From: Streptomyces sp. HUAS 15-9
GTDB taxonomy: Bacteria > Actinomycetota > Actinomycetes > Streptomycetales > Streptomycetaceae
Length of the DNA: 64,000 bases
Assembly (NCBI RefSeq): GCF_025642155.1
Contig: NZ_CP106798.1
Span: forward strand, 6,820,001 to 6,884,000
Direction: 5' to 3'
The position numbers and the translations under genes are program-made. This document shows, piece by piece, positions 54,967-63,771 of the stretch. Numbering within the stretch: the first letter of the stretch is position 1; every line of letters begins with the position of its first letter. The notes under the pieces are model-generated. The model did no database searches, was not told the DNA's origin, and saw only the letters and a list, made by a program, of their open reading frames with translations.

Positions 54967-55153
54967 GGGGTGTCGTTTGGATCAGGTCGGCCGTCACGAA
55001 CGGTGCGGTCTGGCCGACCCCGAGCGGGGTCTGGTGCGTGCAGCTGCAAGGCGGAGGAGGGAGTCGACGCGGAGCGTCGGCGAGTGACGACAACGCCGCA
55101 GATGTGCGTGCCAGGGCCCGCGACGCCGGGATGATCCAAACGACACCCCCTAG
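54963..55153. mobile_element. MITE-like element, about 190 bp, perfect 22-bp terminal inverted repeats
   Basis: Left end CTAGGGGGTGTCGTTTGGAT (54963-54982, continuing to 54984) is exactly complementary to the right end at 55132-55153. The interior has no plausible gene. CTAG at both ends is itself palindromic and may be the target duplication, leaving GGGGTGTCG as the element tip. Both neighbours' stop codons lie in these CTAGs: the forward gene stops at 54964-54966 and the reverse gene at 55150-55152. Non-autonomous; the mobilising transposase is not in this window. Confidence 0.85.
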
Positions 55154-56553
55154 CCGTCGGCGCTCGCGCGTACCTTCGCCGCCGCCTTTCTCGCTGCCAC
55201 CAGGACCGGGTCCCACACCGGTGAGAAGGGCGGGGCGTAGCCCAGGTCCAGGGCGGTCATCTGTTCCACCGTCATGCCCGCCGTGAGGGCCACCGCGGCG
55301 ATGTCGACCCGCTTGGCGGCGCCCTCCCGGCCGACGATCTGCACGCCGAGCAGCCGTCCCGTGCGGTGTTCGGCGAGCATCTTCACCGTCATGGGGAAGG
55401 CGCCGGGGTAGTAGCCCGCGCGGCTGGTCGACTCGACGGTGACCGTCTCGAAGCGCAGGCCGACCCGGTGCGCGTCCTTCTCGCGCAGGCCGGTGCGGGC
55501 GATCTCCAGGTCGCAGACCTTGCTCACCGCCGTGCCGACCACGCCCGGGAAGGTGGCGTAACCGCCGCCCACGTTGGTGCCGATGACCTGGCCGTGCTTG
55601 TTGGCATGGGTACCCAGGGCGATGTGCCGCTCCTGGCCGGAGACCAGGTCGAGGACCTCCACGCAGTCGCCGCCGGCCCAGATGTTCTCGTGGCCGCGGA
55701 CCCGCATCGCGAGGTCGGTGAGCAGACCGCGCCGCCCGCCGAGCGGCAGGCCCGCCGCCTCGGCGAGGGCGGTCTCCGGGCGTACGCCGATGCCCAGCAC
55801 GACCACGTCCGCCGGGTACTCCACGTCCTTTGTGACCACCGCGCGCACCCGGCCGTCCGGCCCGGTGGGCATCTCGGTCACCTCGGCGTCATTGACCATG
55901 GTGATGCCCAGGCCCTCCATCGCCGTGTGCACCAGGCGGCCCATGTCCGGGTCGAGCGTGGCCATGGGCTCCTTGCCCCGGTTGACCACCGTCACCTCGT
56001 AGCCCCGGTTGATGAGGGCCTCGGCCATCTCGACGCCGATGTAGCCCGCACCGACGACGACCGCCCGGCGGCCACGCGTGCGTGCCAGCGTGTCGAGGAG
56101 CCCCTGGCCGTCGTCCAGGGTCTGTACGCCGTGCACCCCGGGGGCGTCCACGCCCGGCAGGCCGGGGCGGACCGGGCGCGCGCCCGTCGCGATCACGAGC
56201 TTGTCGTACGACGTCCAGGACTCGGCGCCGGAATCCACGTCACGCGCGCGTACCCGCTGCCCGGCCACGTCGATCTCGGTGACCTCGGTGCGCAGCCGCA
56301 GATCGATCCCGCGCGCGCGGTGCTCCTCGGGGGTGCGCGCGATCAGCCGGTTCCGGTCGGGGACGTCGCCGCCCACCCAGTACGGGATCCCGCACGCCGA
56401 GTACGAGGTGAAGTGGCCGCGCTCGAACGCCACGATCTCCAGCTCGCCGGGCCCGCGCAGCCGGCGTGCCCGCGACGCCGCGGACATCCCCGCGGCGTCA
56501 CCGCCGATCACGACCAGCCGCTCCGTTGCGCCCCGCCCACCGCTCATGCTCAT
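55150..56553 (-). CDS. FAD-dependent pyridine-nucleotide disulfide oxidoreductase (CoA-disulfide reductase-like)
   Basis: 467-residue flavoprotein. N-terminal FAD-binding LVVIGGDAAGMSAASRARRL is followed by the redox-active single Cys in TSYSACGIPYWVGG, as in CoA-disulfide reductases and NADH oxidases. A second Rossmann motif VVVGAGYIGVEMAEAL binds NAD(P)H, and NIWAGGDCVEV is the second FAD contact. The C-terminal dimerisation domain ends LGYAPPFSPVWDPVL. It probably reduces CoA disulfide, persulfide or oxygen; the exact substrate is not decided. ATG 56553 or 56547. It follows the DUF4349 gene by 9 bp in one operon. The stop codon falls in the MITE border. Confidence 0.9.
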   Translation of the reverse strand: MSMSGGRGATERLVVIGGDAAGMSAASRARRLRGPGELEIVAFERGHFTSYSACGIPYWVGGDVPDRNRLIARTPEEHRARGIDLRLRTEVTEIDVAGQRVRARDVDSGAESWTSYDKLVIATGARPVRPGLPGVDAPGVHGVQTLDDGQGLLDTLARTRGRRAVVVGAGYIGVEMAEALINRGYEVTVVNRGKEPMATLDPDMGRLVHTAMEGLGITMVNDAEVTEMPTGPDGRVRAVVTKDVEYPADVVVLGIGVRPETALAEAAGLPLGGRRGLLTDLAMRVRGHENIWAGGDCVEVLDLVSGQERHIALGTHANKHGQVIGTNVGGGYATFPGVVGTAVSKVCDLEIARTGLREKDAHRVGLRFETVTVESTSRAGYYPGAFPMTVKMLAEHRTGRLLGVQIVGREGAAKRVDIAAVALTAGMTVEQMTALDLGYAPPFSPVWDPVLVAARKAAAKVRASADG

Positions 56554-56562
56554 GTGAACACG

Positions 56563-57552
56563 CTACGGGGGCGGGCCATTTCGGGCTCGCTCAGCTCTCC
56601 TCACCCTCCTCACCGGGTTCCCGGCCGCTCGCGGCAGCGGGCCCGGCCCGGCCGCCCCGGCCGCGGGAGCCGCACGCAGCGGCAGCCGGCGCCGTACGAC
56701 CCGCAGCCACACCAGCACCAGCAGCGCCACCAGCGCGGCGAACGGCAGCACCGCGCCGAGGGCCAGCGCGATCCAGCGCAGCATCGTGACGAAGACGTGC
56801 CAGCCGCCGGACACCGCGTCCACGAAGCCGGGGGAGTCGTCCTTCGCGGCCTTCTCCACCGGCGTCTCGGACAGCGACAGGGTGATGGTGGCCAGGCTCG
56901 TGCGGTCCTTCAGGGACGCCTGCTGGGCGAGCAGCGCCTCCAGATCGGCCTCCCGGCTGCTCAACTCCCCTTCCAGGGTGACCACGTCACTGAGCCTGGT
57001 CGCCTTGTCCATCAGCTCCCGGACCCGGGCCACGCTGGCCCGCTGCGACCGGATGCGGCTGTCGACGTCCACCACCTGGTCGGTGACGTCCTGCGCCTTG
57101 GACGTGCGGTCGATCAGCCTGCCCGTGCCCTGGAGGTCGGCGAGGACCTCGTCGTACTTCTCGACGGGGACGCGCAGCACCACGCGGGTGCGCTCGTGGC
57201 CGCGGGCGTCCCGGGTGGTGCTCTCGTCACCGATGTAGCCGCCCGCGTTCTCGGTGGTGGTACGGGCCTCGTCCAGTGCCTTGGGCACGTCCTTGACCCG
57301 CACGGTGAGGGAGGCGGTGCGGATGATGCGGTTCGCGGTGAGGTCGGGTGCCTTCGCCCGGGAGCCCTTCGCGGCGTCGCCGGAGTAGCTGTCGGAGGCG
57401 CCCCGCTGGGGCGCGCCTCCCGCGGCGGCCTTGGAGTCGCTCGTGCCTCCGCCGGAGGAGTCCGAGCCGCCGCAGCCCGCGAGCGCGAGGGTGGCGGCGA
57501 GCAGGATCCCGGTCAGCGCCCGGGCCGGTCGTACAGAATGTCGTGTGCGCAT
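56563..57552 (-). CDS. DUF4349 lipoprotein
   Basis: 329-residue membrane-anchored lipoprotein. The signal peptide ends with lipobox LALAGC (Cys26), followed by a Gly/Ser-rich linker. The DUF4349 domain (about 70-285) begins RIIRTASLTVRVKDVPKAL and contains a coiled-coil segment (about 165-215). A C-terminal TM (ALGAVLPFAALVALLVLVWL) and a basic tail end the protein, so both ends are membrane-bound. Function unknown. ATG at 57550-57552. It is divergent from hemY over 157 bp and co-transcribed with the FAD oxidoreductase gene. Confidence 0.87.
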   Translation of the reverse strand: MRTRHSVRPARALTGILLAATLALAGCGGSDSSGGGTSDSKAAAGGAPQRGASDSYSGDAAKGSRAKAPDLTANRIIRTASLTVRVKDVPKALDEARTTTENAGGYIGDESTTRDARGHERTRVVLRVPVEKYDEVLADLQGTGRLIDRTSKAQDVTDQVVDVDSRIRSQRASVARVRELMDKATRLSDVVTLEGELSSREADLEALLAQQASLKDRTSLATITLSLSETPVEKAAKDDSPGFVDAVSGGWHVFVTMLRWIALALGAVLPFAALVALLVLVWLRVVRRRLPLRAAPAAGAAGPGPLPRAAGNPVRRVRRAERARNGPPP

Positions 57553-57709
57553 GTGGCCGTACCCCCGAGGGTCGTGACGATGATGCTCCTTGGACGCCGG
57601 TCCGGGCCGGGACGTTTGGCCGGGGGAGTCCCGATGCGGTCACGGTCGGGACTCGGCAGGGCCACATGGCCCTGGCGGGACTGTCAGTGGGGTCTGAGAG
57701 GGTGGAGCC

Positions 57710-59168
57710 ATGAGCGGATCACCTACGGGCACGGATCATGTCGTCGTCATCGGGGCCGGTATCGCGGGGCTGGCCGCCGCGCACCGGCTGCTGGAACGCG
57801 GTGCGCGCGTGACCGTGCTGGAGGCGGGCCGCAGACTCGGCGGCAAACTGCGCTCAGGGGAGATCGAGGGCGTGCGCGTCGACCTCGGCGCCGAGTCGCT
57901 GCTGGCCCGTCGCCCCGAAGCGGTCGGGCTCGCGCGCGAGGTGGGCCTCGGCGACCGGCTCCGGCCGCCCACCACCGCGGCCGCCTCGATCTGGACCCGC
58001 GGCGCCCTGCGCCCCATGCCCAAGGGGCATGTGATGGGCGTCCCCGGCACCGCCGCCGCCCTGTCCGGCGTGCTGTCCGACGAGGGCCTCGCCCGTATCG
58101 AGCGCGACGCCGACCTCCCCCGCACGGAGGTCGGGGAGGACGTCGCGGTCGGGGAGTACGTGGCGGCGCGGCTCGGCCGCGAGGTCGTCGACCGCCTCGT
58201 CGAACCCCTCCTGGGCGGGGTGTACGCCGGTGACGCCTACCGCATCTCGATGCGCTCGGCGGTCCCGCAGCTCTTCCAGGCCGCACAGACCCACGACTCG
58301 CTGACGGAGGCCGTCCGCGAGATCCAGGCGAAGGCGGCGGCAGGCGGGCAGACCGGACCCGTGTTCATGGGCATCGAGGGCGGTGTCGGCGCACTGCCCC
58401 TCGCCGTCGCCGAGTCCGTCACCGCGCGCGGGGGCGAGATCCTCACCTCGCGGGCTCTACCACGGAGCTGCGCCGGGACGCCGACGGCGGCTGGCGCGTG
58501 ACGGTGGCGGCGACCGCGTCCTGCACGCCGACGCCGTGGTCGTCGCCGTCCCCGCGCCCGCGGCCGCGGACCTGCTGGCCGCGGAGTCCCCCGGGGCCGC
58601 GGCCGAGCTGCGGGCCGTCGAGTACGCCTCCATGGCCCTGATCACCCTCGCCTACCGGCGCGACGAGGTCACACTGCCCGACGGCAGCGGCTTCCTCGTC
58701 CCGCCCGTGGACGGCCGCACCGTCAAGGCGTCGACGTTCGCCTCCCGGAAGTGGGGCTGGATCGCCGAGGAGGACCCCGACATGGTCGTCCTGCGCACCT
58801 CGCTGGGGCGGTACGGCGAGTCGGAGATCCTCGAGCACGAGGACGCCCACCTGGTCGAGGTGTCCCGGCACGACCTGAGGGCGGCCATCGGCCTCGACGC
58901 CGCACCCGTGCGGACGGTCGTGACCCGCTGGACCGACGGCCTGCCCCAGTACCCCGTCGGCCACCACGCGCGCGTGGCCCGCATCCGCGAGCACGTCGCC
59001 AAGCTGCCGGGGCTGGCCGTGTGCGGAGCGCAGTACGACGGCGTGGGCATCCCGGCCTGCATCGCGAGCGCGTACGCCGCCGTGGACCGGCTGGGCGGCG
59101 ATGCGAGCGGTGTGCGGGACCTCACCGCCGACCCCGTGCAGAGTCTTCACGGTGGCGCGGGAGAATAA
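57710..59168 (+). pseudogene. hemY: Protoporphyrinogen/coproporphyrinogen oxidase HemY (HemG), broken by two apparent 1-bp deletions
   Basis: The first 245 codons read a normal FAD enzyme: VVVIGAGIAGLAAAHRLLER dinucleotide site, then LGAESLLARRPE and GGVGALPLAVAES. At about 58450 the correct frame jumps (TS to AGSTTELRRDADGGWRVTV), and at about 58506 it jumps again (to GGDRVLHADAVVVAVP), continuing to the TGA at 59168 through YASMALITLAYRR and GVGIPACIASAYAAVDRLGGDA. Adding one base at each point restores about 486 residues, the normal length. Coproporphyrinogen III oxidation is needed for heme in actinobacteria, so a sequencing or assembly error is at least as likely as a true null. ATG 57710; hemQ begins 5 bp after the stop. 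Confidence 0.85.
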
Positions 59169-59173
59169 GGGAC

Positions 59174-59905
59174 ATGAGTGACGACGCACCCACCCCCGAG
59201 ACCGGCAGGATCCCGAACAAGGGCAAGCTGGCCAAGGACCTCAACGAGGTCATCCGCTACACCCTGTGGTCCGTCTTCAAGCTGAAGGACGTGCTGCCCG
59301 AGGACCGCGCGGGTTACGCGGACGAGGTCCAGGAGCTGTTCGACCAGCTCGCCGCGAAGGACGTGACCATCCGCGGCACGTACGACCTGTCCGGTCTGCG
59401 TGCCGACGCCGATCTCATGATCTGGTGGCACGCCGAGAGCAGTGACCAGCTGCAGGAGGCGTACAACCTCTTCCGCCGTACGAAGCTGGGCCGCGCGCTG
59501 GAGCCGGTCTGGTCGAACATGGCGCTGCACCGTCCGGCGGAGTTCAACCGCTCGCACATCCCGGCGTTCCTCGCCGACGAGACGCCGCGCAACTATGTCA
59601 GCGTGTACCCCTTCGTGCGCTCGTACGACTGGTATCTGCTGGCCGACGAGGACCGCCGCCGCATGCTCGCCGACCACGGCAAGATGGCCCGCGGCTTCCC
59701 GGACGTCCGCGCCAACACGGTCGCCTCGTTCGCGCTCGGCGACTACGAGTGGCTCCTGGCCTTCGAGGCCGACGACCTGCACCGCATCGTCGACCTCATG
59801 CGCCACCTCCGCGGCGCGGAGGCCCGCATGCACGTCCGCGAGGAAATCCCGTTCTACACGGGCCGCCGCAAGGAGATCACAGAACTGATCGCGGGCCTCG
59901 CCTGA
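59174..59905 (+). CDS. hemQ: Coproheme decarboxylase HemQ (chlorite-dismutase-like)
   Basis: 243-residue enzyme that converts iron-coproporphyrin III to heme b with H2O2, the last step of the coproporphyrin-dependent pathway. Visible are NEVIRYTLWSVFKL, RADADLMIWWHA, the catalytic Tyr in YVSVYPFVRSYDWYLL and the proximal heme His in LADHGKMARGFPDV. ATG 59174 follows AAGGGA, only 5 bp after hemY, so the two are co-transcribed. The length is typical. An 8-bp-stem hairpin follows about 80 bp downstream. Confidence 0.96.
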   Translation: MSDDAPTPETGRIPNKGKLAKDLNEVIRYTLWSVFKLKDVLPEDRAGYADEVQELFDQLAAKDVTIRGTYDLSGLRADADLMIWWHAESSDQLQEAYNLFRRTKLGRALEPVWSNMALHRPAEFNRSHIPAFLADETPRNYVSVYPFVRSYDWYLLADEDRRRMLADHGKMARGFPDVRANTVASFALGDYEWLLAFEADDLHRIVDLMRHLRGAEARMHVREEIPFYTGRRKEITELIAGLA

Positions 59906-59984
59906 CCGGGCGCGGAGCTGTGTGGGCCAGCCCGCGAGGGGGCTCGGGGAGCTGATCGCGGGTCGGCCTGACGGGCCCCGGTGT

Positions 59985-60004
59985 TTCGCGGGTCGGCCCG
60001 CGAA
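59985..60004. terminator. Hairpin in the hemQ / hydrolase convergent gap
   Basis: TTCGCGGG-TCGG-CCCGCGAA, 8-bp perfect stem, in the 272-bp gap between convergent stops (59905 and 60178). Several GCGGGTCGGCC-like repeats surround it; no gene is seen. Confidence 0.65.
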
Positions 60005-60177
60005 GAGGCCGGTGAGGTGATCGCGGGCTTGTGCGATCGGGTGCGGCGTCTTCCGGGTCGGCCGGGTTTTCCCCGGGGGATGCGCACCGGTCGGCGCGCG
60101 GTGGTCGGCGAGTCGATCGCCGGACTTGCCCGACCCGACCTGTGGGGCTCATCGGTGTCGTCTGGGCCCGTGAGGGC

Positions 60178-61817
60178 TCAGTGTTGGTCGGCCTTTCCCT
60201 TCAGGGCGTCTCTTTGGGACGGAGTTCGGGGCTTCGGTTCCGGGTGGGCGGCGCAGGACGTGTGGCGGTTCGGGAGGCGGCCCTCCAAGAGGTATGCGTC
60301 CAGGTGGGCGTTGACGCACTGGTTCGGGCCGCCCGCGACGCCGTGCGTACCGGCGTCCCGCTCGGTCACCAGGACCGAGCCGGCCAGCCGCCGGTTCATC
60401 TCCAGCGCCCCGTCGTACGGCGCGGCAGCGTCCCGCTCGGCGGCCAGGATCAGCGTCGGCGGCAGCTCGTCCGGCCCGGTCCGCACGTCGAGCGGCGCCT
60501 GCCGGGGCGTCTTCCAGTAGGCGCACGGCAGATTCGCCCATGCGTTGTCCCAGGTCTCGAAGGGCGCCACGCGCGCCAGCCGGGTGTTGTCGCGGTCCCA
60601 GACCGCCCAGTCCGTCGGCCAGGGGGCGTCGTTGCACTCGACGGCCGTGTACACCGCGCTCGCGTTCTCGGCCTCGGCGGCCGTCCCCGTCCCGCCGGCC
60701 GGCGAGGCGATCTTCAGCAGCGGCCCGGTGTCGCCCTTCAGATACGCCGACAGCGCCTCGGCGCGGCTCGGCCAGACATCGTCGTAGTACCCGGCCATCA
60801 GGAACGCGCCCTGCAACTGCCCCGGCCCGACCTTGCCGCCGGCCGGCTCCGCGGCCAGCGCCGCCCGCGCCCGGTCGTAGCTGCGCTGCACCGTCTCGGC
60901 CGTGGCACCCAGCCCGTACGCGTCGTCGTGCCGGGCGACCCACTCACGGAAGTCGGTCCAGCGGTTCTCGAACGCGGCCGACTGCTCCAGGTTGCTGCGG
61001 TACCAGATCTGCGCCGGGTCCGGGTTCACGGCCGCGTCCAGCACCATCCGCCGTACGTGCGAGGGGAACAGCGTCGCGTACACGGCCCCGAAGTAGGTGC
61101 CGTACGACGCGCCCATGAAGGTCAGCTTCTCCTCGTCCAGCGCGGCACGCAGCACGTCCAGATCACGCGCGTTGTTGAGCGAGTTGTAGTACCGCAGTCC
61201 GCTCCCGGCGCGCTTGGCGCAGTCGTGCGCGTACGCCTTCGCCTCCGCGATCCGCTCCTTCTTGTACGACTCCGAGGGGTGCGTCGGCGCCTGCGAGGGC
61301 CCCTTGAAGAACCGGTCCGGGGCCTGGCAGGACAGCGGCGCCGACCGGCCCACCCCGCGCGGGGCGTATCCGACGAGGTCGTACGCGGCCGCGATCCGCT
61401 GCCACTCGGGCAGTGCGCCGACGAGCGGAAAGGCCATGCCGGAGGCGCCCGGACCGCCCGGGTTGTAGACGAGCGAGCCCTGCCGGGGCACCTTCCGCTT
61501 GCTGTTGCGCGGGTCCTTGTGCGTGGCCGCGGTCCGGCTCACGGTCAGCTCGATCTGCTTGCCGTCGGGATGCGCGTAGTCCAGCGGGACGCGCACCGTG
61601 CCGCACCGCAGGCTGTCCGGAAGGCCCTCCGCCGCGGGGCACTTCCCGAACGCGATGCCTTCCGCACGGGCACGCGCGGCGGTGACCGCCGTGCCGCGCG
61701 CCTCGGTCACCGCGCCCGGCACACCCGAAGCACCGGGCGCGCGCGCGCCGCCGGCGCGGCGACGAGGGCGGTCAGCAGCAACGACCCGGCGGCCGAGTAG
61801 AGGGCGGCAGCTCGCAT
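60178..61817 (-). CDS. Secreted alpha/beta hydrolase, tripeptidyl-aminopeptidase (SlpD/E-like), signal peptide out of frame
   Basis: Roughly 545-residue exported peptidase. The mature enzyme has the S33 fold: LVYNPGGPGASGMAF oxyanion region, the nucleophile in FMGASYGTYFGAVYA, Asp in ILAAERDAAAPYDGA, and His in DAGTHGVAGGPNQC; the TAP C-terminal domain is present. It should remove tripeptides or small acyl groups from extracellular peptides. The expected start ATG (61815-61817, after GAAGGGA) reads MRAAALYSAAGSLLLTALVA, a good signal peptide, but at the (GC)6 run 61737-61748 its frame separates from the mature protein. One GC fewer restores a normal cleavage site (PAARA). The alternative 61923 start lacks a signal peptide. 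Confidence 0.82.
61737..61748. repeat. GC-dinucleotide run (GC)6 at a signal-peptide frame break
   Basis: Six GC units in the early coding region of the hydrolase gene. A change of one unit (2 bp) would switch the frame between signal peptide and mature enzyme, as in slipped-strand variation. Confidence 0.7.
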
Positions 61818-61953
61818 GGCGTATCCCTTCGGTGCGCCGCGGCACGGACACCGCGGCAACAAAAGGGATATTTCGTTCGGGCCTCGGCGAAGGCAAGCAC
61901 CATCCCGCCGGTGTCGGCGTCAATACTCCCTGTGCGCCCCCGCGCGGACGCCG

Positions 61954-62739
61954 TCACTCCCGCCAGGGCTGGTCGCGATGGGCGAACGCCGCGCGCAGCT
62001 CCGGTTCGCCGATCGCGCGGATTCCGCGCACGGCGACGGAGGTCAGATAGGTGCGGTCGTCACCGGACCCGGTCGCCCGCCGGGTCAGCGCGCCGAGCAG
62101 CCGCTGCCCGGCAGGCGAGGCCCAGCGCGAGTACGGGTGCACCTCGACCCGGGCGATGGCGAGGCAGCTCAGGGTCAGGGCGAAGGGGAGCGCGAACCAG
62201 GCGGCGACCAGATCGCGCGGCATGTCGGTCTGAGCCGGCATCAGCAGCGCGGTCGCGCCCAGGGCGGCGACGGCCACCGCGGCCAGCCGGACCTGACGGA
62301 CCCCGGACGCCACGGTCGTACGCGCCCCGTCGGGCACCGCGAGCCCCGCCCGGACCAGCCCGTCGGCGATGCTGCGCACGGCGTCGGCCCCGGCCGCGGC
62401 GGAGCGCACGGGCTCGATGCGGGACTGGCCCTCCGGCCCTATGGCCCCTATGACGGACCGCTCCATCTCGTCCCGGCCCCGTGGGTCCACGACGGTCGCC
62501 CAGCCGGTGTGCGCGAGCAGCAGCCGGCGCTGCCGGGCCATGGAGACCATGGTGAGATCGGCGACCCGCGCGGGCCCGCCCGACAGGAACGCCGCCTCGT
62601 ACAGCGTCAGGTCGTGCCCCCGGTCCGCGGTCGCACCCTCCGCGTCGACGGCCGCCAGGCGTACGGCGGCCAGGCACAGGCGCGTACACGCCGTGCCCGC
62701 GACGGCCCAGGCCAGCAGCAGGAGAAGGACCCAGAACAT
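61954..62739 (-). CDS. TIGR04222 domain membrane protein
   Basis: 261-residue membrane protein. The N-terminal helix (MFWVLLLLLAWAVAGTAC) is followed by the conserved cytoplasmic region LTLYEAAFLSGGPARVADLTMVSMARQRRL, diagnostic for TIGR04222. Two further helices lie near residues 150-195 (LAAVAVAALGATALLM, FALPFALTLSCLAIA). The C-terminal part (GIRAIGEPELRAAF) is also typical. Function unknown; the family often neighbours DUF692 genes. ATG at 62737-62739. Confidence 0.82.
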   Translation of the reverse strand: MFWVLLLLLAWAVAGTACTRLCLAAVRLAAVDAEGATADRGHDLTLYEAAFLSGGPARVADLTMVSMARQRRLLLAHTGWATVVDPRGRDEMERSVIGAIGPEGQSRIEPVRSAAAGADAVRSIADGLVRAGLAVPDGARTTVASGVRQVRLAAVAVAALGATALLMPAQTDMPRDLVAAWFALPFALTLSCLAIARVEVHPYSRWASPAGQRLLGALTRRATGSGDDRTYLTSVAVRGIRAIGEPELRAAFAHRDQPWRE

Positions 62740-62835
62740 GACGTTTTTCTATGCCAGGGGCCTGGGAAACGCCATGCCCTTTTCACCATCCGGACGGAGT
62801 GTTGTCGGTACGTGACGTTCCGCTTCTCGGGCGGA

Positions 62836-63624
62836 TCAGGAGCCGTCGCCCGGCGGCGGGCTGGAGGCGGCCGGCGGAAGCGGGTACGTGGGCGAGGGCG
62901 AGGAGCCGATCGGAGTCGCCGAGCCCGGCTGGACCACCGGCGGCGACGGCACGGGCGAGGCGGCGGTCGCCAAGTCCCGGGCCAGTGCGGCGAAGTCCAC
63001 GTAGCCGGTCGCCTCCAGCATCCTGATGTGATCCAGCACGGTGGTGTCGGCGTCGTCGGCGAGATCGCGGACCAGCGAGTTCTGGGTGCCGGCCCGGACC
63101 TGGGCGACGACCGAGAACACCCTGCCGTGGGCCAGCCGCAGGATGTTGGCGAACTCGCGATCGAAGTCCTGCCCCTGTGCCGTGCTCAGGGTGGTGAGCC
63201 ACTGCTTCTGCTGCTCGTTGGGCTCGTTGGGCAGCGGCAGGCCGAGCCGGGTGGCGACGATGAGGGCATGCGCGTCCAGCGACGTGTGCCCCGCCACGAG
63301 GTGTCGCCCGGCCGCCCGTACGGCCTCGGTCGTGCCCTTCGTCTCGGCCAGCTGTCCGGCGGGCAGTTCCCACAGCCCGGCCAGTCGGACCTTGGTGACG
63401 AAGTCCCGGTCCGCCTGGGACAGGGGGCCGTACTGGGTCGTCACGGTCTGGGCGTTCAGCACGTCGGCGCCGGTGCCGCCGGTACCGGCGATGCCGGTCC
63501 GGTCCGCGTACGACCAGACGGGAAACAGCAGCGCCGCCAGCGTCGCGGCCAGGCCCGTGATGATGAGCCCGAGCCCGCTGAAAATGCCTCTGCCCTTGAT
63601 CGGGGGTCGGGGTCGCGGTCGCAT
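62836..63624 (-). CDS. DUF4142 domain protein, membrane-anchored
   Basis: 262-residue exported protein. A basic tail (MRPRPRPPIKGRG) and one hydrophobic segment (LIITGLAATLAALLFPVW) anchor or export it. The DUF4142 (ferritin-like) helical domain spans about 70-200: LSQADRDFVTKVRLAGLWEL, AGHTSLDAHALIVATRLGL, FDREFANILRLAHGRVFSVV. A Pro/Ser-rich tail follows. Function is unproven; the fold resembles a four-helix bundle. ATG 63624 follows CAGGAGGCACC, an excellent ribosome site. Confidence 0.82.
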   Translation of the reverse strand: MRPRPRPPIKGRGIFSGLGLIITGLAATLAALLFPVWSYADRTGIAGTGGTGADVLNAQTVTTQYGPLSQADRDFVTKVRLAGLWELPAGQLAETKGTTEAVRAAGRHLVAGHTSLDAHALIVATRLGLPLPNEPNEQQKQWLTTLSTAQGQDFDREFANILRLAHGRVFSVVAQVRAGTQNSLVRDLADDADTTVLDHIRMLEATGYVDFAALARDLATAASPVPSPPVVQPGSATPIGSSPSPTYPLPPAASSPPPGDGS

Positions 63625-63771
63625 GGTGCCTCCTGCTTGCGGCACCGCACGCCAGTGCGCTTCGGGTGGGTGCGGGTTGGCATATTACTGCGGAGTCAGT
63701 GCCAACCACCGTGCGGGCAGGGGGATATAAGGTATGCGAACCCATCAAATAGGGCGCCGGTGTTGCGGCTG

